A stretch of DNA of 64,000 nucleotides, from positions 105,051-169,050 of the forward strand of contig JARBJD010000155.1 in assembly GCA_033064195.1 (NCBI GenBank), given 5' to 3'. Source of the stretch: Blattamonas nauphoetae. Lineage: Eukaryota > Preaxostyla > Oxymonadida. The notes under the pieces were generated by a model. The model saw nothing but the letters and a program-made list of their open reading frames with translations, ran no database searches and had not been told where the DNA came from. Of this stretch, positions 43,531 through 54,794 are shown piece after piece. The position numbers and the translations under genes are program-made. Position 1 is the first letter of the stretch, and the number at the start of each line of letters is the position of its first letter.

Positions 43531-43773
43531 TTGGTAGAGTTACACCGTGAGCTGAACAGAGATGAGGAAGAAAGGAAATGCACTTTTTTGTCACAGATCC
43601 TCCAGGATCTCAGTAAGGAGAGGAACCAATCGGTTCTTACTGGAGGAACAGACTATACACATCACATCTCCTCTTCTCGGAAGAGGAGACATTTCGTGAT
43701 GGCCGCGATCGGATGTGCCTCCCAGGGCACATCAGTCGAACATCTCGATTTTCACTTCACCACACTAATTTAG
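43531..43773 (+). other. Short coding-like remnant
   Basis: An 80-codon frame begins with a Glu/Arg/Leu-rich helix (LVELHRELNRDEEERK) and ends in TAG, with no ATG near the start. It may be the last exon of a decayed gene. No family is recognised. Confidence 0.2.
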
Positions 43774-44097
43774 TTTTATATTTGAAAAATTGTTGTCTTT
43801 CAATGGGGTGAAGTGGTTCAGAAAAAATGAGAAAAAATCACCTGTTCATAAATGCAGACCTGGGTGCCCGTAAACTTTTGTCCGTGACTGAACTATACAT
43901 ACATTGAATCTAAGAGATGGGTACTGTTTCTTTGCTGAAGTGAGAGTTGTCCGTGTGAGGTCTTTCTCTCTGGAGCGTAATTGACCAAACGCAACCTGCG
44001 ACCGCTATCTGTATCCATCAAGCTGCGAAAGAAATGCTGTATGATGTTTAAACAAGAGTAAGTAACACGAGTAAAAAAAGAGAAATGAATGTTGAAT

Positions 44098-47000
44098 TCA
44101 TCCCAGTTTCTTGACAACCAAGCAGCCGTTCGAAAGATGACACCGACGACGGACGATGGTGGGACGGAGTGTTCCATAATCAACGAGGACTCCAACAGCG
44201 CATGTCGACGATGAGGGTGTTGTGACCGAAGTTAATCGACTCCAGTCGAGCTCAGCAATTCCGCCTTTCCGAGACGGCCACTCCTCGCCAGAGAGAAGGT
44301 TTTGAAACCAGTTGTTGGAGAGAACAAGTCTGGCTGAGTGTGTTCCTGTTGAGATGTGTTGGGTTCCTGATCCAGACACGAAACTCAGACAATCAAGAAA
44401 CAGACACGACGAGATCACAACCGTCGACTTTGAAGTGACGTGCGAGGAGAGAGTGATTCGAAGGGCGTTTCCAGCGAAAGTCGATGGCGATGAAGAGAGA
44501 GATGCTCCACTCTTCTCAAACAAGCAATCCGAAACGGAAACCAATTCTTGGCAAGTCAAGACGGAGATCAGACTGAGATTGGGTGGCGAAGACGACGATG
44601 GTGCTGAGGCAATCGTGCGAACTGTCGTCATGAATGAAGAGTGGGAGAGGGAGAACGAGGAAGATGGTGAGAAGGAGGAGAAGTGGATGAGAGCGTGGGA
44701 AGTCGTTGTGTTCTCAACAGTCAGTTCAGAAACAGAGAAGTCAATTCCATCGTGCTTGTCTGCTCCTCCAAACAGTGTCACTCCGAGAACAACATTTCTC
44801 ATCAAAACGCTGTTCACTTCCATCTCTCCCCCAGACACCCACCCAACTCCCATCCCCACTCTCCCCCTTTCTTTCCCAACAATCTCCACCGACTCAACCA
44901 CAAGTCGACCCTTCCCAAAAACAACAAAATGTTCCCCAACCTCTTCGATCGAGGTTGAAGGCAATCAAAGAACCAAATTGGAAAGTCCTACCGATCCTCC
45001 ATCAATCATCATAATTCCAGCTTTCCTGTCTTTTGCTTGGCTTGTCTCGAACACTGAGCTGACACACAGCAGACGAGAGCGATTCCCTGTCGCTGATTGG
45101 ATCACCAGTCGTTCCGACTCAACCCGAATTCTCTCTCCGAAACCAACTACCTTCTTTATCTCAATTCTGATTCCATCTCCTCCCAGCTTCCTTTGTCCCG
45201 CTCTCCATCCACAAACCACTGATCCGCACGGGTCTTCGTCTGACCCACATTCTTCTGTTCTGTCACTCCCTCCTTCGTTCACAGTGATTGAAGTCCACGT
45301 TGGTTTCGGTCCAGTCTCGATCACAATTGAAGCATTAAATTCAATTTCTTCAAGCTGGTCGCTGGCTTTGGTGATCGACTTGATGTTGTATGTTTGTGAG
45401 TATTGTAGATTGTTGGTAGTGCCAATTGAAAGTGTAAGTGACTTCCCTTTCGAAGTTGATGCAAATGAGATCGGAAACGAGAAATGAGGATTGAGAAGGA
45501 CGATGTATTCGCCCACCAAAGGAAGATATATCCCATCAAACGAAATCTGGCAGGTCGTGTGGTGAATATTCACAAATGAGAAGGATGCCGTTGAAATAAA
45601 ACAGCGCCGTGGAATTGCAAAGAAGATATCATCGTTCACAATTACTTCATTTCCATTCAGCATCACTGTTTTGAGTTCGTATGTCGCTCCAAAATTGAGT
45701 TTTGCGTTGTCCGTTTCATCAACATCCACAAAACACACAATTTTGCCATTCTCACCAAGCTCTCCACGAATTACCTGTGGAGGAGTGGTTGGAATTGTGA
45801 TCATCCAAATTCCGTCGATGAGCGACATTCCGCTCAGTTCAATCGTCACTCTCGTTCGAGCGTCGTTCAGTTTCGCAGTTGCTTCTTCAATTCGAGTGGG
45901 GCCTGTCGGAGTGTCGAACTTGATGAGATTGGGGATGTAGATCAATAATGACCCAAGAGACAGAGAGAGAACAGAATACGATTGGCCATATTTCAGAGTG
46001 TTCTCTTTCTTGTACACTTCAACTCTCCCATTTCCTTCGCTTGACGAGGTGAACGACACAGTCAGTGCCACTTTTGTCGATTCTCCATTTTCAGCAACAG
46101 TCAGTTTGTAGTCAGACGATGAAGGCATTCGCGAGCCTGTCAAAGTCAGAACAACAAATGCAGTATCATGCGAATCAAGTGAGCACGCCACATCTGAGAG
46201 TGTCGGTCCATCAGGCGTCGAGAACGATGTCTTGTTCAGAAGAATCAGGTCGTCTTCGATAGCGGGAGAGAAGAGTGTGTATTCCGTTCCGAAGAGTAGA
46301 CCATTCGTCGCATTTCCTTCGATCGGACCTGAAGTCCCAACACGGTCAGAGAATGACACTTCAAATGAAGCCGACGGCGACAGAAGTGCGGTGTACAATC
46401 CTGACAATGGAAGATCTTGCCCAGTGAATGACACAACAAAATGTGTGAAACTGGCGTCGAGATTGCACGAGATTCCCGTCACACATGGAGGTTTGGGGAT
46501 GTCCACCAAGACTGATGAACGAACAAGGAACGATGTCGACAATGATGAGACCGATTTCACAGAGAATGTCTCACTGATTGGAGAACAGCCATCGACTGAA
46601 ATCACCCTCTCTGCTTCATTCTCATCGAGTGACAATGGAAAAGCGACAGCTGTTGTGTTCAGAAGTGATGACAGTCAAGTTGATCTCCTGTTTGGGGAGA
46701 GCTACAAAATTCACTCTCTCTCGACTTCGTCTGAAACGATTTGGATTCCGCCTCCTCTCTCCTTCTCAGTTCCAGAATGTCCTGGGATTGTGGAGAGAGT
46801 GTCATCGTGCTCGCTGGATGGTCCAAAAGTGTTCGGCCATTCAGCTGGAACGACAGCTGTTCTGGTTCAGAGGACGACCAGTCGGTGATCACTTCCACAA
46901 TCCGAGTAGGGTTCGGTGTTTGGAGAAGCGAGGGAGAGAGAGTGATGTCCGTTCCAGCAAGCGATGCAATTGAGATCGAATAATTCGATTCGTATTGCAG

Positions 47001-47285
47001 CAGGTTCCACTCGCTCAATAACACCGACTGAGATGCAGTTTGAGATGATGCGAAGTCGAACACGAACAGACGAGCGATCGGAGGAGGAGAGTCCAAGTTC
47101 GGTTTCTCGTAATCACTCAAACAATTGTCCAGCACAACCAGCATCCTTCCATCAACAATCACATTCGCTGTCACTCTCAAACTCCCTCCCACATCATCCC
47201 CATCCAGCGACGCAGACAGAGTGATCGATGGAACATCAATCGAGGCAACTTGAGGAACTGACGGGATATTGGCATCGTTCTTATA
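44098..47285 (-). pseudogene. Surface protein related to the 19138-27753 gene; truncated, inverted inside, with nonsense codon
   Basis: The minus-strand protein matches the layout of the gene at 19138. It runs from a mid-region near LDGDDVGGSLRVTANVIVDG, through several Ig/IPT-like modules, to a beta-helix C-terminus without a membrane span (ending VVKKLG). The modules are present as single diverged copies, not as the amplified 894-bp units. Three lesions are visible. The 5' part is cut off at 47285, exactly where a TIR element begins. A segment of about 250 bp (46580-46831) is in opposite orientation. A TGA at 44965-44967 interrupts the frame between two coding halves that otherwise read through. 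The gene's own signal peptide is missing from the window next to it. Confidence 0.85.
46580..46831 (+). other. Inverted module inside the minus-strand surface pseudogene
   Basis: On the plus strand this segment encodes TEITLSASFSSSDNGKATAV and goes on to DLLFGESYKIHSLS. The gene at 19138 has the closely similar TEISLPVKRSTSSNAKATAV and DLTFGETYTIVSLS at the matching place. Minus-strand coding resumes on both sides (LNGRT just right of 46831, SVKSVSS just left of 46566). The piece has therefore been flipped relative to its gene, with loss of some neighbouring sequence. Confidence 0.8.
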
Positions 47286-49116
47286 GGGGGTGTACTAATT
47301 ATGTCCCCTCAGGTTTTCTACATATGCAGTGAGTGAAGATGGAAAACAAGACCAGACAGTAGCTTACACCGAGCCAGCGGACAGACTAAAGTTCGAATTT
47401 CACTTCAATATTGCTTTATTCACGAAAAACCGTCATTTTCACGTCTCCTCCTGCTTTGTTTTCACAGATTCACTCCTTGATTGATGAAAATAATGTGAGA
47501 ACTGGTTTAATGAGAGGAATACAGCATGAATTCTCGAATTTTGTGTGAATCTCATCATGGTTTGAGAGAACCGGAGGATCCTTGACAATCATGACAGCAC
47601 AACATGACAGATGTCTATCGTCCAATACATTCTGAAAGTTGATGTCAAAACTATGAAAGTTTGTCATTCTTCGACAGAGAGTCAATTCAACTTTGATCTA
47701 GTTCGTTTCCAGAGTGATTCACAGAAGACTTCGATTCTGAAATTAATATGTTGAAATTTGAAGAATGAGACGAAATTTCTGGAAAAAGGTGAGACATCAC
47801 ACGTTTCCTCAAATGTGACTTTTTTCATTCTTGGTTTGAGTTTTACCGTGTGAAAACAAAAAGATTGGCAGAAACTGCGATCAAAGGTCCTTTTCTTCTA
47901 ATTCATAACTTCACCTATTTTAGGGATGAGCAACGGACGGACAAAAAGACGTTCAACTCGGACAACGGACAGCGGACATGTCCAAGTGAAAAAGAAGTGC
48001 TTCATGTGGCCTAAATCAACGTGATTGACACTGAATTCGTTCATAAATAAGTGAATAATTGTAATCAAATTCAGATTTTGTCTTTCATAAAAATGATAAA
48101 AGAGTACTAGAGAATTCGGACAAAATGACCCATTAATTGCAGAAATGTCCAAGCTTGTCCGATCTTGGACATTCACTCAATTGTTGAAAAAACGAATCAT
48201 CTGAATTTCTTCACAATCCAATTGTGATCAGTTCAAAACGGACAAAACTGTCCTGTCCTGGACATGTCCGGATCGTCCTCCCCATCGGATGTTGACTTCG
48301 ACTCACATTTTCTCTCAGAGACCATTACATCGCAATTCGAATTCCCTTGTCCATTCCACACTTCTTTTATCCAATTGTCACTCATTGCTGTCTCCATTGA
48401 CTTTCAAACTTGTGGAGATCTCCACAATTCACACTTTGCCCATCTCCTCACTCTCGATGATGTCACACTGAATTGACACATGGAAAATGAACAATATTAG
48501 TATTCCTTTTTCTTATCGTTTCACTCTTCTCTACCTCTTTCTCTTCATTTGTCTGTAATAGATGATAAAATCTTTCTCCAATCAGAAATGGACATAAATA
48601 GAAGAAATCTGGATCACAAACAACATCAGTATGCATCTTTTTTTCTTTCTCCACTCATATTCATCGATTAGTCTCATTACACGCCTCCTCTTTTCTTCCA
48701 AACAAAACGCAGAAGATCAAGGACATCACATTCCCGACACTGTCCACAATTCTGCTTTTCTCATTGTCAGTTCATTATCTGAAGGAAAGGTTCACATCTT
48801 CAGACTCGACACAATGTCTAATTCACTCACAATCGAGAACCGCCTTGAGATCAAACTGAAGGAGTCTCTGAACATCACAGCATATTTTTGATCAATCTCC
48901 GAAACGAACCGTGAAGTGCGACTTTGTCAACACTCCATTATTCTGTTCGGATTCGCAATCGATGAGGAGCCGACCCCAGAAAAGTGCAACAATCAGGACG
49001 GATTTCCACGCGTACTCGACTTAAACAACCATCAATTTCATGCGCAACAGTACCTAGTCTCATCTACCACGCTGAATCTTTGAGGAAAATGAACAAGAAT
49101 CTGTCACATATCGTCG

Positions 49117-49650
49117 GTGGACGAAAATCATCATCATGAGTCTCTGACGGGGAAGAACAAAGCCAACCACCATGACGAAACGACAAACTTCATATTTATC
49201 TTCACACACTGCTCGATTTTGGTATCATTGATGATAATTGATTGCGGATGGATGGGAACATCGGCTGGAAAACTCTCTAACTCCAACGTGACTGTCTCGT
49301 CGAGTACGATCATCTCAAATCCTGAATGTTCCCCATTTATGATTGTCTGTTCTGAGGGGAACGATGACAGTTCGATTTCGATCATTGACGTTGTTCACAG
49401 ATCGAGTGAACTTCGGACGCTCCTTCCTCTGACAGCCATTTCGTCACTCAACCATCTCGACTCCTCCCAACCGTCCTGCTCTGAGATGAACTCTGATGTC
49501 TCCGTCAGTTGCTCCGGTCTCTCGATCGACGATGCGTCCCTCGTTCTTGGATCTGGTCGTCTCCTCTCTATCCCGAAAACACCGACCGACCAACCGCACA
49601 TTTGTCGTCTCCTTCAACAGGCGCGGGGTATTTGACATCCCTGCTGTCAA
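49117..49650 (+). pseudogene. Captured N-terminal fragment of a beta-helix surface protein
   Basis: The fragment reads DCGWMGTSAGKLSNSNVTVS, then SSTIISNPECSPFMIVCSEG. It parallels DCGWEGICVSKISSSVLTLT and SCTIVSNSETSPFVLFATSG in the first 170 residues of the protein at 19138. It also shares a later LVLGSGRLL stretch with LLRGTGPLL. There is no signal peptide and no ATG at the start, and a one-base frame slip near 49585 precedes the continuation to a TGA. It lies wholly inside the hAT-type element, so it was probably copied into it. Confidence 0.75.
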
Positions 49651-49689
49651 TGCCTGAAGAATCAATGGAATCGTTCCCCACCCCTCACC

Positions 49690-50085
49690 TCGTGTGATCA
49701 TCCCCTCCCTTCACCTCGTGTGATCATCCCCTCCCCTCACCTCGTGTGATCCTCCCCTCCCCTCACCTCGTGTGATCATCCCTCCCCTCACCTCGTGTGA
49801 TCATCTCCACCCCTCACCTCGTGTGATCATCCCTCCCCTCACCTCGTGTGATCATCCCCTCCCCCTCACCTCGTGTGATCATCCCCTCCCCTCACCTCGT
49901 GTGATCATCCCCTCCCTCACCTCGTGTGATCATCCCCACCCCTCACCTCGTGTGATCATCCCCTCCCCTCACCTCGTGTGATCATCCCCTCCCCTCACCT
50001 CGTGTGATCATCCCCTCCCTTCACCTCGTGTGATCATCCCCTCCCCTCACCTCGTGTGATCATCCCCTCCCCTCACCTCGTGTAC
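49690..50085. repeat. 26-27-bp minisatellite, about 15 copies
   Basis: The unit TCACCTCGTGTGATCATCCC plus CTCCCC is repeated with one- or two-base length changes. It sits inside the hAT-type element directly after the surface-gene fragment. Confidence 0.95.
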
Positions 50086-50327
50086 TCATTCCCTCCTGCC
50101 CCTTCGCACGGTCATCACAGCCTATCCACACTCCAAAACGTCACTTTCCCACCTCATCCTCTTAAATTACTTTTTCTTCCTCATATTCACGCATCCACAT
50201 GTAACCTTCCTATTTCACTCTTATTGTTTTCGTCATCAATTTATTAATTCCTGGGTTTAGTCGTGTACAGAAAGAATTGGTTGATCAAGCCCATTGTTGC
50301 GACTTACGAGTGGTGACCTCCTAATTA

Positions 50328-50353
50328 GGCGCTGTCCGAGGACGGACAGCGCC
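50328..50353. repeat. Perfect 11-bp-arm hairpin near the right end of the hAT-type element
   Basis: The arms GGCGCTGTCCG and CGGACAGCGCC are separated by AGGA. The hairpin lies 30 bp inside the right terminus and contains the GTCC/GGAC word that recurs in the element's subterminal regions. Confidence 0.8.
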
Positions 50354-50859
50354 TCACCTTGTCCGGACAATTGCTCCTCACTAACCTATTTTTAAAGAAG
50401 AAAAAATAGGTGATTCATAAAGTCAAATGAGTTGAACAAACCTACGAGTGCGGTCAGTACGAGATCCACTGTTTCGGCCAGATCAACGATTCTATCTCAC
50501 AGATTTGCATGTTTAGAACAAAAATCAAGAAAAAAGGTGATAATCACTCCAATTTGAAGTTAGACACAGTTATAGTCTCACATAGAATGAAAAATCTGTG
50601 AATCACTTTGAGATTTGTGCGATTTGAGTGAACTAATGAATACGAAATTGAAAATCTTTGCTTAAAATATGAATTGGCTCGGTGTAAGACTCTTGACAAA
50701 CAATCTGCTCAATTGACCGGGTCAACAGTGAGAAAACCCGAGGGGACATAATTAGTACACCCCCTATAAGATTTCTGTCTTCGGGCAATAGAAAAGTGAA
50801 GAGTGGCTGAGGTGACTGTGTATAAGCTAGTATGAATATTGGCATGTTAATTGGATTGG

Positions 50860-51200
50860 ACGTTGCCAATGTTGGACTGGACAATCGACCTCAATTGGAC
50901 ATTCATTTTTCGACTTGCTTCTCTCATCCTCAATTCACTCATTCAATCATTTTCACAAAGAAATGACAATAATTACTTAAGAAATAGAAAAATGGAGATA
51001 ATTTGATCATATTTAGCCAAGTGTGAATCTCGACTTGATCCACCCACCATTGGACGTCATTGGACGTGACTGGACATTTCGCTGAAACTTTTTTTCTGTA
51101 GTCTACACAATTAGTGCATTCCGTTTTCTGTGTTTTCGGAGAGTCGGCAGAATTGGACAATCCAATTGGACGTCCAGGACTGGACGTCCAATCGACTTTT
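50860..51200. repeat. Clustered TTGGACGT-type motifs upstream of the hAT transposase gene
   Basis: GGACGT occurs five times within about 330 bp (near 50869, 51053, 51062, 51168 and 51180), most preceded by TT or CT, together with many GGACA/GGACT words. Clustered short motifs near element ends are typical transposase binding sites in hAT elements. I could not find the matching outer termini, so the element boundary is unknown. Confidence 0.45.
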
Positions 51201-51343
51201 ATAATGGGGAGCAGTTGGTTCACCCTATCGATGTTGGTTTGTCTATTTCATTCATCTCTCATCTGATCGGCGAATAGAACATCTCCTCTCTGACAGGTAA
51301 CCCTGCGGAATCATTGGACACGATCCTGGGCCGAGACGATTCA

Positions 51344-53891
51344 ATGACTTTCGAGTCTGCCCAGACTCCACAACTTACTCAACGTGATCGAATACTGCGT
51401 CATATCGTTTTTCAAAAACACAAACGTTTGGCTTTCGTCCCTTCTGTAACATATTATCAACAGCTCTACAACCAGTTGACCATCCCACACAGATGGGAGT
51501 CAAAATAATCGATTTGGAGTATGCAACACTGAAAAGTCCTGATGGTCACGACCGTGATTTCGTCTACTATCACGTCTGTGGAGCAGACGGAAAAGCAAAG
51601 AAGAACACAAAAAAAAGTACAGGCAATGTCTCAAATTAAATTCAGCCGGGGTTCTTTGCACATACGCTAAACAGATTCCAATTTGTGAAGCTGCCAAACA
51701 TGTCTGCTCCAATACAGATTCAAATCTAGGCACACTGGACTCCTTTCTGCAAGCCCAGAAGGAACTGCAAGAGCAACCGAGAAATCGCCGATTTCCTGGG
51801 TTGGAGGATGTGGTAGTCGATAGTCGCCTCGACCTCCTCGCTGGCACGAGACAACCTTTTACTTTGGCAGATTCTCCTCTGCTTCGACGGCATGAGGAGA
51901 TCCTCATTTCTGTTGGGCAGAAAAACCCAAACGCTGATGTTTCCAAGCTCGTCCACTCTTTTACAAGACAAAGAGCGTCGACACTTATGAAGGAGAAAGC
52001 AGAACTGCTTGAAGACGTGGTTCTACAAAAGAAGATTGATGACGTAGTCGGACTATGCATGGACTCTGGGACCGTTGGAGGAATCACCTACAACGCTTTT
52101 CAATTTGTGAATCCGCAAACATATCCATCGCCAGTCATTGCTGATCTTAGGGATGAAGATCACGCAAGTGTCACACTTGCTCGATCAGTTGCAACAATCA
52201 TCGATAAGGCAACAGAAAATGGATTAACTATCGCATCAGTCGTAAGCGACTCTGCAGCTTGTATGATCCACTGTATTGATCTTGACAATATCGAGTCAGA
52301 TTCACATTATACAAGGTTCGTTTCTCAGCCCCTTTCCTGGCGACCTTTTCATTCGCAATGTGCTGCCCATCTTCTCCACAACGCATACCGCGATGCCGTA
52401 GGCCTTTCCCCTCTTCTTCGTTCAATCCACACCTTCGTTGAGAATCTCGTCAACGAGTGCCGTGCAGTTCGCTACAAATCGAATTTTTCCAGGAAACCAC
52501 CTCGGTTTTTAGCCCACAGATGGATTTCCATCTCATCTCTTGTTCTCTGGGTCTACCAAGAATCAAAGAAACTCACCGAGCTTTTTCCAGACCAGTTCAC
52601 TGCACAACGACAATTCGAGGTCCTGATCCTCTATCACCTCGTCATCCCCCTCTTTCAAACTGTGAGTTACCTGGAATCCGATCAAAGATCTTTGTCCGAT
52701 GTTCTACCAGCTGTATTTCAACTTCTCCTTCACTACGAAGCACTCACAGTGTTACTACAGGAACATCACCAAGTCTGGATTCCTCCTACCAGAACTTGCG
52801 AGGACTGCGTGTTTTGTCGCATCGTGCAAACAGATTCGGCGATGCTGAGGGCGCTAGCATTCTCGTTCACTCCCTTTGGGCGACATGTCATGACGGGAAT
52901 CCCATTTGACAGAATGAAGGAGGTTGCATCATATCCCGCCTCGTCACCAATTGAATTCATCCCACTTCCGACTCCTTCCCAACTCTCTCTGGATGAAAGA
53001 GATCTCCCTGATCTCACGAACCCTCCCACTCCAATTCAGATTCGAACAGAGGGTCGCCGTCAGGCTGCTATCCATCAGGAAACTCACTTACAACAGACTC
53101 TTATCGATCTTGGTCCTGACATTGGCGAGTATTTCGAAACCGGCGAGTCAGAAGATGGAGATAGTGGCGTGGAGGAAGACTATACTCCTGCTCAAAGAGA
53201 AATGAGACAAAAATCAACACTATCACAAGCTGGAAACAAAACAATCAAAGAAGCGACGATACAAGTGCTTCGTTATGAACTTGAGTACACTCAGCGATTT
53301 GATGACACTTCCCAGGACATCCCCATTCAGAAAGTTAAGCGTCGATGCAGTTCAGCGGATTATTCACAATCGGACATCATCGGAAAGCAGAGTCAACTGG
53401 AGAGACTATTGGAGGAGACAATTGGAGAAGAGCATGATTCTGATGATTCTGCAGATTCAGACGAGTACCAGACTTGTCGAACTGTGATTGGCGAAACTCA
53501 GTGGAAACATCTGCTATGTGTCCAACTTGGACTCACCATTCGACAATCCATCCCAGGATTGGATCCCAAATCCATTCTGTGTGTCCAGGCTAATTACCTT
53601 GCTTGGTTAAACCATCAGCTCACGCTTCCTTTCGACTGTCTATTCGAAACGAAACCATATATGTACTGGAAGAACAATCGAGACTCATCAAATATCATTG
53701 TTCAAACACTATCAACTGTTGCTGTTTGTATGCTAAGCACTGCAGCGACAGAAGCATGCTGTGAGCGTCTCTTTTCTCAAATGAGAACACTAATTGGATC
53801 GCATCGGTTTTCAATGGATCCAGAGACTGTTCGTGCAATTCTCCGAGTTGGATCACAGGCATGTTCGAAACTGTTATCAATCCCGAACTGA
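51344..53891 (+). CDS. hAT-family transposase, frame broken near its N-terminus
   Basis: The main frame is open from about 51600 to a TGA at 53889-53891 (about 760 codons). It carries the hAT catalytic pattern: an Asp in LCMDSGT, an Asp in VVSDSA, a CxxH pair in HSQCAAH, and a C-terminal Glu in the dimerisation block ATEACCERLFSQ, followed by RFSMDPETVRAIL. A BED-like or leader region lies upstream but in two other frames: an ORF from the ATG at 51344, then one from 51493 reaching the A8 tract at 51609-51616. Each step is a one-base backward shift. hAT transposases cut and paste DNA and make 8-bp duplications. The copy is either recently inactivated or needs frameshifting. It could be the partner of the 47921-50383 and 39615-43491 elements. 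Confidence 0.85.
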
Positions 53892-54044
53892 ACCCGAATT
53901 GTACCACTTCATCTATCGCTTGTTAGATCGTCATTCAACGTGATCGTTTATGCTCTTGAGTCTCTCGCTCCGAAAGGCAGGTTCGAGTTCCGCTCAACAC
54001 ATTCATTCGAATGGAAGGCACCGAATAGGCAGAACATCAACATG

Positions 54045-54775
54045 TGTGGCATCAACTCCTCTCCTCTGCATGACGCGATCCAGTCGTCTCCTCTGCATGA
54101 CGCGATCCAGTCTTCTCCTCTGCATAACGCGATCCAGTCTCCTCCTCTGCATGGCGCGATCCAGTCTTCTCCTCTGCATGACGCGATCCAGTCTTCTCCT
54201 CTGCATGACGCGATCCAGTCTTCTCCTCTGCATGGCGCGATCCAGTCTTCTCCTCTGCGTGACGCGATCCAGTCTTCTCCTCTGCGTGACGCGATCCAGT
54301 CTTCTCCCCTTCATAGCGCGGTTCAGATCACTCCTCTGCATGACGCGATCCAGTCTTCTCCTCTGCGTGACGCGATCCAGTCTTCTCCTCTGCGTGACGC
54401 GATCCAGTCTTCTCCCCTTCATAGCGCGGTTCAGATCACTCCTCTGCATGACGCGATCCAGTCTTCTCCTCTGCGTGACGCGATCCAGTCTTCTCCTCTG
54501 CATGACGCGATCCAGTCTTCTCCTCTGCGTGACGCGATCCAGTCTTCTCCCCTTCATAGCGCGGTTCAGATCACTCCTCTGCATGACGCGATCCAGTCTT
54601 CTCCTCTGCATGACGCGATCCAGTCTTCTCCTCTGCATGACGCGATCCAGTCTTCTCCTCTGCATAACGCGATCCAGTCTTCTCCTCTGCATGGCGCGAT
54701 CCAGACTTCTCCCCTTCATTGCGCGGTTCAGTCCTATCTCCTGCGTTTTGCGATTCGCCCCTCTTTTGAGATCCT
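54045..54775. repeat. 27-bp minisatellite with higher-order structure, about 26 copies
   Basis: The unit TCTCCTCTGCATGACGCGAT plus CCAGTCT repeats head to tail. A variant unit (CCCCTTCATAGCGCGGTTCA) returns every four or five units, giving higher-order blocks of 108 and 135 bp. The 27-bp period keeps long frames open on both strands, so the SSPLHDAIQ-type 280-codon frame is not by itself evidence of a gene. It begins about 150 bp after the transposase stop. Confidence 0.95.
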
Positions 54776-54794
54776 CATAGCTCCAGTCTGACTC

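Larger units (their letters stand above)
47913..50391. mobile_element. hAT-type element with perfect 8-bp target duplication, carrying a surface-gene fragment
   Basis: The element proper is 47921-50383. It starts TAGGGATGAGCAACGGACGG and ends TTGCTCCTCACTA, the imperfect inverse of its start. The 8-mer ACCTATTT lies directly outside both ends (47913-47920 and 50384-50391). The 8-bp duplication and the TAGGGATG end are hallmarks of hAT transposons. Subterminal GGACA/GTCC words cluster near both ends. There is no transposase. Inside are about 530 bp of surface-protein coding sequence (49117-49650) and a minisatellite (49690-50085), so it fits a gene-fragment-carrying (Pack-TYPE) hAT. Confidence 0.88.
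47286..50764. mobile_element. TIR element flanked by TA (Tc1/mariner-like ends), holding a nested hAT-type element
   Basis: The left end is GGGGGTGTACTAATTATGTC, continuing CCCTCAGGTTTTCT. The right end at 50731-50764 is its inverse with one mismatch. TA (or TATA) stands outside both ends: TTATA on the left, TATAA on the right. The TA target and a GTGTAC-rich end fit Tc1/mariner or a related DD(E/D) group; this is inference, since no such transposase is present. Of the 3479 bp, the middle 2463 bp belong to another insertion (47921-50383). The element's own sequence is thus about 1 kb, typical of a non-autonomous element. The left end abuts the surface pseudogene and appears to have interrupted it. 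Confidence 0.8.

Noticed and set aside
7072-44967. Recoding of TGA or TAA/TAG as sense codons (alternative code as in some oxymonads)
   Set aside because: Intact genes here end in TAG or TGA, and the in-frame stops occur only in genes with other damage and at positions that do not fit one amino acid.
46232-46888. A 218-codon plus-strand gene
   Set aside because: Only 46580-46831 of it resembles protein; the rest is antisense to the minus-strand surface gene.
53940-54791. A 283-codon plus-strand protein and a 238-codon minus-strand protein
   Set aside because: They are produced by the 27-bp minisatellite, whose period keeps frames open on both strands.
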